Positions 49,948 to 61,750 of a DNA stretch of 64,000 nucleotides are shown here, one piece after another. The notes under the pieces were generated by a model. The model did not search any database. It was not told where the DNA came from and saw only the letters and a list, made by a program, of their open reading frames with translations. Each line of letters opens with the position of its first letter. The stretch's first letter is position 1. The stretch covers positions 291,680,457 through 291,744,456 of the forward strand of contig NC_081410.1 in the NCBI RefSeq assembly GCF_030272615.1, read 5' to 3'. Both the position numbers and the translations under genes were made by a program. The stretch comes from Cryptomeria japonica. Its lineage: Eukaryota; Streptophyta; Pinopsida; Cupressales; Cupressaceae.

Positions 49948-51201
49948 CGTTGGAACCCTCAATTTTGCAATTTTTAGAATTCTAGATTCCAAGACAAGGA
50001 ATAAGAAAAATTATATATATATATATATATATTGAATGGGTACAAGTAATATGTTTTATATTTGTTGCACAATATGAAACCATAACAGAAACACAATAAT
50101 GGGCACAAAAAATGGACTGTGAATCACTAAAGGGGGTATTTACATCATTTAAAAACTATTTATCCAGTATATACCCATAAAATAGCCTTAAAATACCTCT
50201 AATATGCCTAAACAACTTGTAAAGTGACAATTAATTACATAAACTAAGGCAATTTCGGGATTTGGAATTATTTTTATTTAAAGGGGGGTGTCTTTTCACC
50301 CAAAGGGGTATGAAAACCATTCAACCACATGTATATGTGTGTGATGTAAAATGTAAAGAGGGGGGATAGATACAAGAGGTGGAGGCAAATTTTGTACTTT
50401 TAAACTTTTTATCAAAAATAACCAGTTGCATTTTCTTTCTCATATGTGTTGAGAGCTAACATATTTTCAGAAGGTAGTTGCTTGTGATATTATCTAAAGG
50501 AGATAAGGTTATTTGTGATCTTCTAGTAAAGTTTTGTGTTTCATATTGTAGATTTGGATCAAAAGGATTTACTTGTCAATTGTAATTTTTCCTTGTAATT
50601 CATCATTGGATGGTCTCTTAAAGTTAGGGTTAAACTCATTCAAACGGTTTACAATATAAAAATCAAAATAGAGCTCATAAGAAACAGTAACTGACAGACT
50701 TACCAAAAGGGGTGGGTTTAAAAATTGTCTCATAAGTTTACACAATAAGTCCTGAAGAAATATAAGACTCTGTAGCCCAAATAAGAGGAAAGGTGTTGGT
50801 CATTTGAAAACAAACCCTTTAACCATACCAATTACCCTTTACTTTTAAGCATTAGGATTAGTAGAGTAGGTATAATAGGTAATTTAGCCAAAGTGTAACA
50901 TATATACTTTTGTAAGATACATACATCAATACACACATCTGAAATGAGTCTATTTAAGAAACTTATGCCATTCTGAGACTAGTAGATATCAGATTAAGAC
51001 ACAAAATCTGCTATATAAAGCATTAGTTGAAGGAACAACTAGTGAGTAGGTATACCCACCTAGGTCATGTAGAACCTAAAGTGAGAGACTTAGTAACCAA
51101 ATAGGTTCACTCTATAAGTTGGCCAAGTCAATTGGAGGGTTTGATCATAGGAGTTGGCATTTCCTTAGAACCTATCCAATCTATTGATTTCAGACCCAAC
51201 A
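49948..51201 (+). repeat. Element G 3' LTR
   Basis: Starts CGTTGGAACCC (TG changed to CG) and ends TCAGACCCAACA; 1254 bp, closely similar to the 5' LTR outside the microsatellite. Confidence 0.95.
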
Positions 51202-52590
51202 CTCTGCAAAAGGTGAACAACATTATGACGAAGGGATTTCTTAAGTTTGGAGACATGAAACACATTATGTACTTTGTTGCTTACTAGAAACTCCAACTCA
51301 TATGACACCTCACCAATGCGACAGGTAACTTTGAACAGGCCATAAAATCTCGGTTTTATCTTTCGCTACTCCACTCTTCTTGAGCATAGACTGTCTGTAG
51401 GGTTGGAGTCTCAGGTAGACCATATCACCAACCCCAAAACTGTGCTCCACTTTGTGCTAACCAACATACAACTTATGTTGATTTTGTTTCTATTGGATGT
51501 TTTCTTTCAATGATCTCAAGATATCCTGACTGTCCTATAGAAATTCCTTAGCCATAGGCACCTTGTTGTCTCCCAATAGTAAATCCATATTAGGAGCCTC
51601 ATATCCATATAATTCCATAAACGGTGTCATCCAAATAGTCATATGGTATGTGGTGTTTTAACAGTACTCTCCTATACGCAACCATTTGACCCAAGCCTTT
51701 TGCAATGCTGACACATAATTTCGCAGGTAACCCTCCACCCATTTGTTCACTATCTCTGTCTGGCCATGTGCTTGTGGGTGATAGCTAGTATTGGGAGTAA
51801 GCTCAATACCAGTTATCCTAAATTCCAAAATAAACTCAAGAACTTGATATCCCTATCACTCACAATATATCTGGTCAACCCATGTAACTTGAATACCTCC
51901 CCGAAGAACAATACTCTCTTATATGCAACCATTTGACCCAAGCCTTTTGCAAAGCTGACACATAATTTCGCAGGTAACCCTTCACCCATTTGTTCACTAT
52001 CTCTATCTAGCCATCTGCTTGTGGGTGATAGCTAGTACTGGGAGTAAGCTCAATACCACTTATCCTAAATTCCAAAATAAACTCAGGAACTTGATGTCCC
52101 TATCACTCACAATATATCTGGTCAACCCATGTAACTTGAATACCTCCCCGAAGAACAAGTCAGCAACTTTTGTTATTGTGCAGGTCACTACAATAGCAAA
52201 GAAGTGAGCAAATTTCGTCAATCTATCCACTACTACAAAGATACAGTTCTTACCCTGAACCTTAGGAAGCCCTGTAATAAAGTCCATCGATATACTCTCT
52301 CATTTTTGTTCTGGAATCAATAAGGGTTGAAGTAAACCAGCTAGAAAGGTGTGCTCTTTTTTATTTCTGTCGGCAAACTGAGCCCTCCCTAACATAGTTC
52401 AGGACTTCATTCTTAAGTCCTTTCCATGTGCACCTCTCCTGAATTTTACTATATGTCTTGAAGAACCCGGGGTGACCACCCAATGGTGAATCATGAAATG
52501 CCTTCAAGATAAATTCCTTAAGACGTGAGGAAGGCACCAAATTATAAATCTTGTCCTTGTAGAAGAACAAATCATTTGTCACTATATAGT
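51202..52590 (-). pseudogene. Element C integrase with internal tandem duplication
   Basis: Order on the minus strand: H2C2 zinc part (52582-52361; FHDSPLGGHPGFFKTYSKIQ, ending VREGSVCRQK). Then the core with [29 protein letters not shown] and [13 protein letters not shown] (both catalytic Asp present). Then the C-terminal part to 51207 (SFGVGDMVYLRLQPYRQS). A 247-bp segment of the core is repeated in tandem (51665-52158), so the protein could not fold normally. Many stops are also present. Confidence 0.88.
51665..52158. repeat. 247-bp tandem duplication within integrase
   Basis: Copy 1 at 51665-51911 and copy 2 at 51912-52158, with only a handful of differences. Both start ACTCTC-TATACGCAACC-like and end CCCGAAGAACAA. 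Confidence 0.95.
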
Positions 52591-52597
52591 TATCATC

Positions 52598-53080
52598 CTA
52601 AGTAGTGCCTTCTATCAATCTTGTTGCTCGTGAATCTTTTGCATACTTTTCTACCAATTTCTCCTTCCAATCTGTAGATATATCCACTAAAGAGCATATA
52701 TGAGGTCTTTGTGAGAGTGCATCCACCACTACATTTTTCTTACCTTGGACATATTCAATATCGAAGTCATAGGCCTGCAATTTAATAATCTATTTCTAAT
52801 AACTTTCGTTAAGATCTATGTGGTTCATAAAGTACTTAATGTTGTTATGATTTTTTTTAATCACAAATCTACCTCCCACCAGATAAGATCTAAATTTGGC
52901 CAATGCATGCATGATGGCCAACATCTCCCGGTCATAGATGGAATAACTCTTCTCCAACCCCCTCAGTTTATTGCTTTCATATGCTATGGGGTGTTTTCCT
53001 ACATCAGCGTTGCACCAATTCCATCCTCTTAAGAATGACAATGCAGATCAAATGGTTTAGTGAAGTCTAGAAGAGCTAAC
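52598..53080 (-). pseudogene. Element C RNase H
   Basis: HPIAYESNKLRGLEKSYSIY, DREMLAIMHALAKFRSYLVG and the end DFDIEYVQGKKNVVVDALSQ (last catalytic Asp in VDAL) match Gypsy RNase H. A stop or frame change near 52790 splits it. Confidence 0.85.
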
Positions 53081-54540
53081 AGTGGCCAAGATGACATCGG
53101 GTGCTTAAAATGCTCAAAACACTAATGTGTTGATTCTTACCACTCAAAAGCACCATTTTTGTGAGATCTATCAATGGGGTTGTTGTTTGTGAAAACCTCT
53201 TTACAAACCTCTTGTAGAAATTACACAACCCAAAGAACCCCTTGAGTAAGGTTAGTTGGGTTAGGCCATTCAATGATGGCTTTGATATTCTTTGAGTCCA
53301 CTCTTACCCCATCTACGCTAATAATGTGGCCAAGTTATAAGAGCTTTGTCATGTTGAACTAACATTTTGACTCCTTAGCATAAAGAGACTCACTCTCCAA
53401 GATACTTAAGACCTCCTCCAAGTGTTACAAATGCTCCTCCCAAATTTTACTAAATATCATAATATCATCAAAGAAGATTAGCACGAATTTCCTCAACTAT
53501 CTCCTAAAAACCTAGTTCATGCAACTTTAGAATGTGGTAGAAGCGTTGGTTGGCTCAAATGGAATAACCAAAAACTCAAAGTGGTCGTAATGGCACCTAA
53601 AAGTTGTCTTCTCAATGTCCTCTACTCTCATCCTGATATGATGGTACCCCGACCTCAAGTCTATCTTTTAGAAATAAAAATATTTATGGAACTCATATAT
53701 TTGGGGTATGGGGTACCTATTTTTTATAGTCTTTTTTTTCAATGCCCTATAGTCGATGCACATCTGCATCATCCCATCTTTCTTCTTCACCAACACAATC
53801 GTTGATGCAAAGGGACTCTCACTAGGCCTAATGTGACCCATCTCCAACAACTTCTTAATCACCTTTCCAATCTCATCCTTATGCTTCTTGGGATGACGAT
53901 ACAAAGTAGTGAACACAAGTTTAGCTCCCTCTTCCAATTCTATCACATTCTCTATTCCTCTCTTGGGAGGAACTCCATGAGGTATGCTATCAAAAACCTT
54001 AGTGTGCCTAGATATTGTCTTTTGAATATCTAGATGATAACTCTTAACTTGTTCAGTAGTTGTAGGAATAACTAGGCACTTCATTTCCCACTCCACCTGA
54101 TCGTGCCTAAATAACCGTTCCATCCTCTTAAGTGAAACTACACTGAGTCCTCCATCAGAAATTCCCCGGAGCACTACTTTCCTTCCCTGGTGCTCAAATC
54201 TCATCTCTAATTTCTCTAGGTTAAAAGTAAACTCAACTAAAGATGTCATCCAATTCAAACCTAGTATCACATCATAATCCCCCATGTCTACCACATAGAA
54301 ATCATCTGCTAACTCATAATCTCCCAAACACATGAAAATTGGTGATCTTTTGTGTGCAAAGAAGCTTGTGTCCACTAGCTACCATCGCTTTGAATCCATC
54401 ATGCTCCTCTATTTGCAAACCCTTCTTAGCCACCAGTTGTGCATCGATGAAATTATGCATAGCCCCTGTGTTTATCAGTGAAATTACTTGTTGGACCTGT
54501 ATCATACCCTACAACTTGAAGGTGATTGTCTTCTAAGCAC
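53081..54540 (-). pseudogene. Element C protease and reverse transcriptase
   Basis: Protease: LINTGAMHNFIDAQLVAKKG (Asp replaced by Asn in the D-T-G motif) at 54420-54480, then [17 protein letters not shown] start: [39 protein letters not shown] to 53668. The palm with the YxDD box (expected 53300-53660) is only poorly preserved across frameshifts. The RT end with GFFGLCNFYKRFVKRFS lies at 53220-53260. Confidence 0.85.
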
Positions 54541-54659
54541 CTATTATTTGTGCAATAGTCTTTTCATCTCCAGACTCCCCTTTTGATGTATTCTCTTCAT
54601 CATTGCTTTCCAAATCAGATTGTTGTTGACTTCTCTGAAGCTGATTCTTTAGCAGAAAA

Positions 54660-55883
54660 AACATTCAATTTGTTTTGCCTTTTCTTTAACAATGCACTTA
54701 TGTGAAGGGTCCCACAGTTCTCTGTAGTGAAAGAAAAGTTTCTTCTTCTTGATCTCATTCAACTAATCATTGTTAAGTCTAGCCGAATTCAAGGTGGGTG
54801 AGAATCATTTTGGTTATGCTTCTTATCTTTGTCTTTTTTCTGTGGATAGCCCTTTGAGTGGAACCTATTCCTCAAACTTGAAGTCTCCATGTCCTTAGCC
54901 TTCTTAATGGCTTCCTACAATGTAGGTGAATTGAAAGCCTTAATCCATCCCCTCAATGGATCAGCTAGACCATCCATAAACAACACCATTAGCCTCTATT
55001 GTGATATGTCAGTAACTAAAACTGAGAGTCTTTGAAATTCAAAAATATAAGTCTCTAGTGGTCCCCATTGTTTGCATTGAGCTAGTTCCTTGAAGTGCAA
55101 TTCTGGGTCCTTTTTGTCAAATCTCTTTATCAATCTCTCAATATATTCTACATAAGAGGTAGTCTAGTCATGCCCAATAGTAACCATGTCATGGTGCCAC
55201 TACTCATGTGCAAAGTTGTCAAGGTGTATAGTCGTGTGTTTGATGGCTTCTTCTTCTAGCATAGGGTTAAGTTGAAGATATGTGTCCACCTTTTGAACCC
55301 AAGATCATGTTGTGGTCTTCCTTGAAGCATCAAAATATGGTAGAGCTAGCTTCCCTACTTTCTTTCGTAATTCAAAATTTTGATTCCTATCTCTAGAACG
55401 AGGCATATGTCTCATCCTCACATCCATGTAATCTCACAGGGATATAATTTCCTAAAAATTAGGTCCTCCACTCTCCCAATCTCTTCTGAAGTGATCCTAT
55501 AAATTGATGATTTGAGACTCATTCGCAAGTTGTGTTGGTGCCCTAGGTGGCAAGGTAGGTAGAAGAGGTCTAAATCTCACCATTCTAGTGGGTTGAGCTG
55601 CATGTCCAAATTTTTCATCCACATTTCCTCCTCCATTACCCCCATTTGCATTTTGTCCATTTCCATTTTGTTCACCATTATTCCCTCCATTGTTCCCACC
55701 ATTGTTTTCACCTCCAGCATTAGCATTAACATTTACACCCAATTTCCTAGCCATCATTTGTAACAACAGGTCCATCTCTTGGTTATGTTCTTGTGCTCTT
55801 TGGTCTACCTATTGCTACTCCTACATGAATTGTTTCATCACATTGAAGAATCTCTCCTCCCCTGGATCACTTCTCTCACCCAT
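54660..55883 (-). pseudogene. Element C gag
   Basis: The start is the ATG at 55883 (MGERSDPGEERFFNVMKQFM), followed by three TAG stops in eight codons (55805-55835), where Gln is plausible, and then MDLLLQMMARKLGV and an Asn/Gly-rich stretch (55600-55730). The gag domain follows in broken frames (YFDASRKTTT, YIERLIKRFDKKDPELHFKE, PLRGWIKAFNSPTL) to a damaged nucleocapsid (WDPSHKCIVKEKAKQIECF) near 54670-54740. Confidence 0.8.
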
Positions 55884-56044
55884 ATTGTCAATGTTTTGTT
55901 CTCTTGCAACTCCTTATTCTTTTGAACTTGTATCAAATGTTGCTTTGTTTCTTCGTGTGTTGTAATGGTGGGTGAAAGGTTACTAGTCAAATCTAGACAC
56001 ATTACTGGTTGCTCATGTTGTCCCCTCCAGGATGGAAGGATACA

Positions 56045-56059
56045 TTTCTCTGATACGAC
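56045..56059 (-). other. Element C primer-binding site, degenerate
   Basis: Minus strand TCGTATCAGAGAAAT adjoining the 5' LTR; it differs from TGGTATCAGAGC at a few bases. The position supports the LTR boundary. Confidence 0.6.
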
Positions 56060-57456
56060 TATAATGGTTGCCCTTGGAGTCAAACTGATTTTTTTTAAAC
56101 TTCTGAATTTTTTTATTTGTTTTGAGTTTGCAGTTATTTGAATAGGGTTTAGAAAGAAATGGCATATACATGAACATAACACAAAATACTGATATTGTAG
56201 ATGGCTATATTACCAATGACAAGATTAAGCCAAATACATCATTTATTATAACTACACAGTTCTACAAAAAATTAATAATAAACTACAACTTAATATCCCT
56301 CAAACAATGAAAATATTACATTATTTTTGCATACCAAATCACTGCTCCAATCACAATATTTTTTACTGAAGACATTAACTGCATTACTAACCATGTATCT
56401 TCACATTCCAACTTCGTTCAGCACACTTCCAAACATGTACAACTCCTTTCTAGTGTAAGCAGACCTATATGACACCTTTACTATTGATTCTCAAACGTGT
56501 GCAACACTATACAGACCTATACGAAACTATTCTAGGTGGTTGCAGACTTAGATGGCTTGTTGTAGATGTCTTTTGAATGGTACAACCCTATCCAAGCTTG
56601 TATGACACCTTCCAAGTGATTCCCAAATAGTTAACACCCTTTCCTCAATCAAAAACAACCCAAGAAATGCTAATTCAACATTTATTTGGTTCGGCTAGCT
56701 AGTATTTAAGTGCAAGCAACAAACTTATTGGAATCCCTTCTTATGGCACTCTAAATCGATCCTTAGGAGACTGGCAAACAGATTCAAATGGAAGTGGCAA
56801 ATATTACAAACAATCTGATTTACCTTGAAGCTCAATCAAGATCCTCTTGACTATATCTTTCAACAGTGAAGAGAACGTCATCCTCCAAGTCCTTAAAGAT
56901 AATTTATCCCAAAAATTTCTTCAATTCCATATATTTTCTAGCATACCTTCAAGTGATCTCTTAAATATCTTTTATAATGCTCTAACAAGATCTCATACAC
57001 TCACATTGCCAATGTGGAATAAATGAACATTACTTCTTTTTCCCATTTTATGCCTCCAATGTGTTATTAAATAAAGTGGACCCTTTTTATTAAAATATTT
57101 CCCACGTAACTATAGTCGTGCATTAATAAAGTTAAATATTTAAATTTAACTTTATAACTGACTTTATTAATGCACAATAAATCATATCAATGATATAATA
57201 GAATCTTCTGCCAATATTAAACATTTACCATTGATCGACATGTCACTCTCACCGAAAGACCCAACCATGCCCAGAATGACTTACTATAAATAGTAAGTAT
57301 GCCCAAAAATGCCTCCAAACACCTCAGATTCACAACTGAAACTACCTAGACCAAATGGTCTCTAAGTCCCTTAAATGTCTTGGTTAGCCTATGGGATCAT
57401 GGAGAAATAGGCTAACAACAACATCATATAACGTGGGCTAGAAAGGGGACATTACA
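56060..57456 (-). repeat. Element C 5' LTR
   Basis: TATAATGGTTGCCCTTGG (first G changed to A) to GGGGACATTACA, 1397 bp, the partner of 44867-46243. Confidence 0.92.
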
Positions 57457-58130
57457 CCCAAAAATAGATCAACATTTGAGAGTCGAACATTTGATTTGGG
57501 TACCCAATTAACTCCATTTTGTTTAACTAAAATAATAAGAGTGATCTCCGATGCACAAATTTTTGCCAACTTTTAAGGCCACAAAATGTCATTTGAAACC
57601 TCAAAACTCAATTTTAAATAATTTTCCAATATTTTCAAAAACTTAAATAATTCATATTATCATTTCTAAAGCTAATATTGGCTCAAACTCAATTACAATG
57701 TGTAATTTACCATTCTATAGCTTGAGAAAAATTTCAAGTCCCTACATGCTCATATATGAACTTACTAAAATATAAATTCTAATATTTTAGTCCTTTTTGA
57801 AAATTTGATAGTTCTAAAATATTCTACAAAACTTTAAAAGAAATAAGTTTCATGATTATTTTTAAAACCTAAAATAAAATATTGTTTAGATGATACAAGA
57901 TTGCTTTGCATCAAATTTATAAAGAGATGCTTTTACTAGTGTTATTTGTTAAACAAAATATGGGGTTTGTAAATCTTGGAAAGATTGTATCAAATTCTTT
58001 AGATTTCTTTTTTTTTAAAAATTACAGATTATTCTAATGTAGATTGTTTGGAAAAATAATTCTAGCATCGATCTTAGTGTTTGAATCTACATGTTATACT
58101 TGTTACCGTACTAATGTGGTGTTAAATCGA
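57457..58130. other. AT-rich DNA, probable continuation of element H LTR
   Basis: Directly follows the CCCAA duplication, so it was contiguous with 44530-44866 before element C inserted. No genes are seen and the far end of the LTR could not be placed. Confidence 0.45.
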
Positions 58131-58339
58131 ACTTGACAGAGCTCTTCTCCTCTCAATCGCTATGAATAGGGATGCAAGGCCTATCCTAAGATGTCCATTC
58201 CCTCTGATTTTGGCATGTTCTTATCTTCTCTCAGAACGTCATTAACCTCTCCATTCTAATTCATGGCAGATCGTCAAATCCATTCTAATTCATGGCAGAG
58301 ATAAAGCCATCTGTGCTCCTCCACCTCAACCATTGGCAT

Positions 58340-58690
58340 CAAATGACCTTTTCGCACTCCAAACACTTTGTCGTAGGCCAAATCGATATTTGCAATCATC
58401 CCTGGTAGTTGTGGGTAATGCCAAATTCATGGAAGGAGCTTTTTTAAACTTCCAATTCGGCATATCCTGGCACCGAATTACATCCATCGCAATCATCATG
58501 ATGCATACAACTACCCCCATACTATTTGTCCCAATTGCTAATTTCCTGGCCTCGACCACCAACCACTATGATCCCACCAACCACTATGATCCTACCTTGA
58601 TGTTCTTTCATAATACATCCGACCCCAGACAGTTCTAGATTACTTCGGCCAGCTCTATCAAAGTTGACTTTCATCCATCCCACATCACAT
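58340..58690 (-). pseudogene. RNase H-like fragment, probably LINE-derived
   Basis: Minus strand gives VGWMKVNFDRAGRSN followed by LELSGVGCIMKEHQGR, the start of the RNase H type domain (W-x-K-x-N-F-D-G-A) found at the end of plant LINE polyproteins and related proteins. The downstream frame 58562-58326 contains FGLRQSVWSAKRSFDANG. A tandem 18-bp repeat (ACCAACCACTATGATCCC twice, about 58559-58594) interrupts the domain. Short and decayed; the LINE origin is likely but not proven. Confidence 0.5.
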
Positions 58691-58739
58691 TGATTCTATT
58701 GAATGTTCCCTCTTTCAGATTAGAGGGTTAATCAACTCG

Positions 58740-59986
58740 ACAAGATCCATAATGGAAACTTTTGGTTATATTGTTTTGTTGATTGCAATATGACATAAAA
58801 AATAACTATTTTGGAGTACCTAATATACTTGTTCATAATATATAGCAATAGTTTATGTTACATGATAGGCCTTATTCACTTACAATGTAATGATATTGGT
58901 CATTATGTCATGTATATCTCAAAATCACTTTAAATGGGAGTTCTTTTGTAGTTACATATTTGTTCTTTCTTTATTTGAAGATGTTGGTTTTAACTTATTG
59001 CATAGTGATCTATTGATAATCTTTGATTACAAAATGTAAGATCTTTTGTCATGTTTGATTGGTGTCATACGGGGCTATTGAATTCTATCCTTAGGTATAG
59101 TGAGGGTTCATTGACATATTTGATTTTATTAAGAGACAATGCTTGATCTTCATGTTATTTGAAAAGGTGTTGACAACTTGGTTAGCCATGGAGGACACTT
59201 GAAGTCCTTGGTGAGATATCAAACATATGACTTTTCAATTTTGACAAATGATTTTTGGTTTAGAGGATGGATAGTATTGTGTCATGGTGTACTCTTGATT
59301 ATAAACATGACATGTGCTCTTCAGAGTGGGATATGTTCCTTGGAGAATATGATCTTCTGAGAAGATGTTAGATCATGATATCATATATTATCAATTATAT
59401 TTGGAGTTTTGATAGTGATCTTTGGTTGAGTATTAATCATTTGCTTGGAGCTTCATGATTTTTCAAGTTTCATAGGAAGATAGCATGGATTGTTTGGATG
59501 ATCATTGATACTAGATAGAATTGGGTGAGGCTAGTTATCTCTTGTACTTAGAGATATGCATTGAAATAGTTAATTTTCAACCAAAAAAATTGAGGAGCCT
59601 ATACATTCCTATGGATGTGGTCTTTGTGGACCTTATGAGAAGGTTGTCCTTTATTGTAAGTTTTTGTTGTTTTTCTTATATGCATAGGACACCTACCTAT
59701 TTTTTATCCTGTTCGAGGTCTACTTGGTATGTGAATGATTTGAGAAGTGTCACTTGCCTATTTTTTAGATGCATTCTTTAATTTGTATCTTGCCTTCTCA
59801 TGTACATTAGTCTTAATCTTTGTGAGTTTTGAAGAATAGTTGAAGTGGATGTATGATTTTATGTATTTTTGTTGTTGTCCTTGATTTGGTTGTGAGCTAT
59901 GGAATAAATGCAGTAAACTTGTAACGCTCATTGTTGTTCTCATTGTTTTGGTTGTGAGATATGGAATGAATTCAGTAGATTTGTTT
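58740..59986. other. Non-coding, no feature recognised
   Basis: AT-rich with only short chance frames. Near 59885 and 59948 a 36-base phrase (TTGGTTGTGAGCTATGGAAT...) occurs twice. Confidence 0.5.
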
Positions 59987-60844
59987 GGAATCAAATGCTA
60001 TCGTTTGTGCTTCATTGGTGTTGATAACAATTTGTTAGCTCCTTAATCTCTTTCTTCATTGTTTTAGAAGACTTGGGCTATTTGGAGATCGGTAATGAGA
60101 GATGTTTTATGCATATCATTATATGTTTCTTTAATATTATGTGATAGAAGACTTAACAACATCCTCTATGTGACATTATAAGTACACATAGTCTACCTTG
60201 TTTTTTTAACACTATGTGATAGAGCACTTAACATCTTTTATGTGACATTATAAGTACACATGGTCTACCTTGATCTATTTTCATATTTGACATTAACCAT
60301 GTAGTGGGAGTTCTTGTAGCTTTTGTAATATTCCCTTTATTGTGGAGATGATTGATTTGTTGATCTACCTTTAGCATGAGATGTTTACATTTATTGTTAT
60401 CATGTTTTCATTTTGAGTTGAATGGTTAGATGTTTGTATCCTATCAATTTGGCAATGTTGGAGAAGATCTTACTTGACAAAACTTGGCACATGATAACTA
60501 TTGATAGTAGGACATGATTTGCTTTGCAAGTTCTCTTTCTTGGTAAACATCTTGAAGGTTCTTATGCCTATGAAGTTAATGTTTATATGGAATCAAATGC
60601 TAGTGTTTGTGCTTCATTGTTGTAGATAACATTTTGGTAGCTCCTTAATCTCATTCTTCATTGTTTTAGAGAACTTGGGCTATTTGGAGATTGGTAATGG
60701 GAGATGTTTATGCATATCATTATATGTTTCTTTAACACTATATGATAGAGGACTTCACAACATCCTCTTTGTGACATTATAAGTGCGCGTGGTCTACCTG
60801 GTCTATTTTCATATTTGACATTAACCATGTAGTAGGAGTTCTTG
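59987..60844. repeat. Direct duplication, copies 59987-60316 and 60589-60844
   Basis: Both start GGAATCAAATGCTA and end TAGTGGGAGTTCTTG-like. Copy 1 has an extra inner repeat of about 74 bp (ACACTATGTGATAGAG...GTCTACC), so duplication happened at two scales. Spacer 60317-60588. Confidence 0.9.
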
Positions 60845-61093
60845 GATAAGTATTTTTTCACTGCTAGGGTATCCTTTTGGTTCTCTCGGTTTGTAGGTTA
60901 TTGATGCGACGATGAGTTTGCATGCTTTACTATTTGAGATCTACGAGTTGTGTATTTTAGTTGGTTATATTTATTCATTGTTTACATTGATGAATCAAAT
61001 GTGGAATTATTATACCCACATATCACTTTAGTGTTGATACAAACTTTGTTAATTGGCCTTGTTTGTAATCATTTGTGCATTTGTATTTTGCAT

Positions 61094-61594
61094 TGAGATG
61101 AGAGAATGGATGATTCCAATGGTGGATATACAAGGACTTTATTGTAGTTTTGAATTGGTATAGAGATGGCATGGAGTTCTACCTATGTTGGTTTTGTTCA
61201 CTCTAGTTTGAGGTATGAATAGCTTGGATAAGATAGCAACATGTTATGTTTGTCATTCCAACTAATGTGTGTGTCAATCAACAATGGTTGGTATGTTTCA
61301 CCTCAACATAGTCCTTATTTTATCATGGGTTGACATGAAGTTTGAGATGAGAGAATGGATGATTCCAATGGTGGATATACAAGGACTTTATTGTGGTTTT
61401 GAGTTGGTATAGAGATGGCATGGAGTTCTACCTGTGTTGGTTTTGTTCACTCTAGTTTGAGGTATGAATAGCTTGGATAAGATAGCAACATGTTATGTGT
61501 GTCATTCCAACTAATATGTGTGTGTCAATCAACAATGGTTGGTATGTTTTACCTTAACATGGTCCTTATTTTATCATGGGTTGACATGAAGTAT
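61094..61594. repeat. Tandem duplication, unit about 249 bp
   Basis: Copies start TGAGATGAGAGAATGGATGA at 61094 and 61343 and are about 95% alike by eye. Both run to GGGTTGACATGAAGT. Confidence 0.95.
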
Positions 61595-61750
61595 GAGAGT
61601 TCTTTGTTGAGATGGTGATTACCTTGATTGCTATTACAAATATCTTTTGGAGCACAAGAGCATGTTGAAGAATCAAGTGGTGCATAGTTGGTCAATTGAT
61701 GCATTTCTCTTGTTGATTTTTCCTATTGATGTGTTTACAACATATGATGT

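Larger units (their letters stand above)
46445..51201 (+). mobile_element. Element G: gag-only LTR retrotransposon (TR-GAG-like), complete
   Basis: LTRs 46445-47863 and 49948-51201, with a perfect target duplication CTCTG (46440-46444, 51202-51206). The plus-strand primer-binding site at 47865-47884 (ATTGGTGACTTTGTTGGGGA) resembles the TGGCGACTCC-GCTGGGGA type of some Gypsy elements. The internal 2.1 kb codes only for gag and a hydrophilic extension, with no protease, RT or integrase. It therefore depends on another element for movement, fitting published TR-GAG elements. Confidence 0.9.
44867..57456 (-). mobile_element. Element C: chromovirus-type Ty3/Gypsy retrotransposon
   Basis: LTRs 44867-46243 and 56060-57456 share TGTAATG/CATTACA ends (a perfect 7-bp inversion). 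The 5-bp target duplication CCCAA is perfect (44862-44866 and 57457-57461). Minus-strand order is gag, protease, RT, RNase H, integrase, chromodomain. Element G interrupts it at 46445-51201. LTRs differ strongly (of the order of 10-15% in the first 170 bases by eye), so this insertion is older than T and G. Confidence 0.92.
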
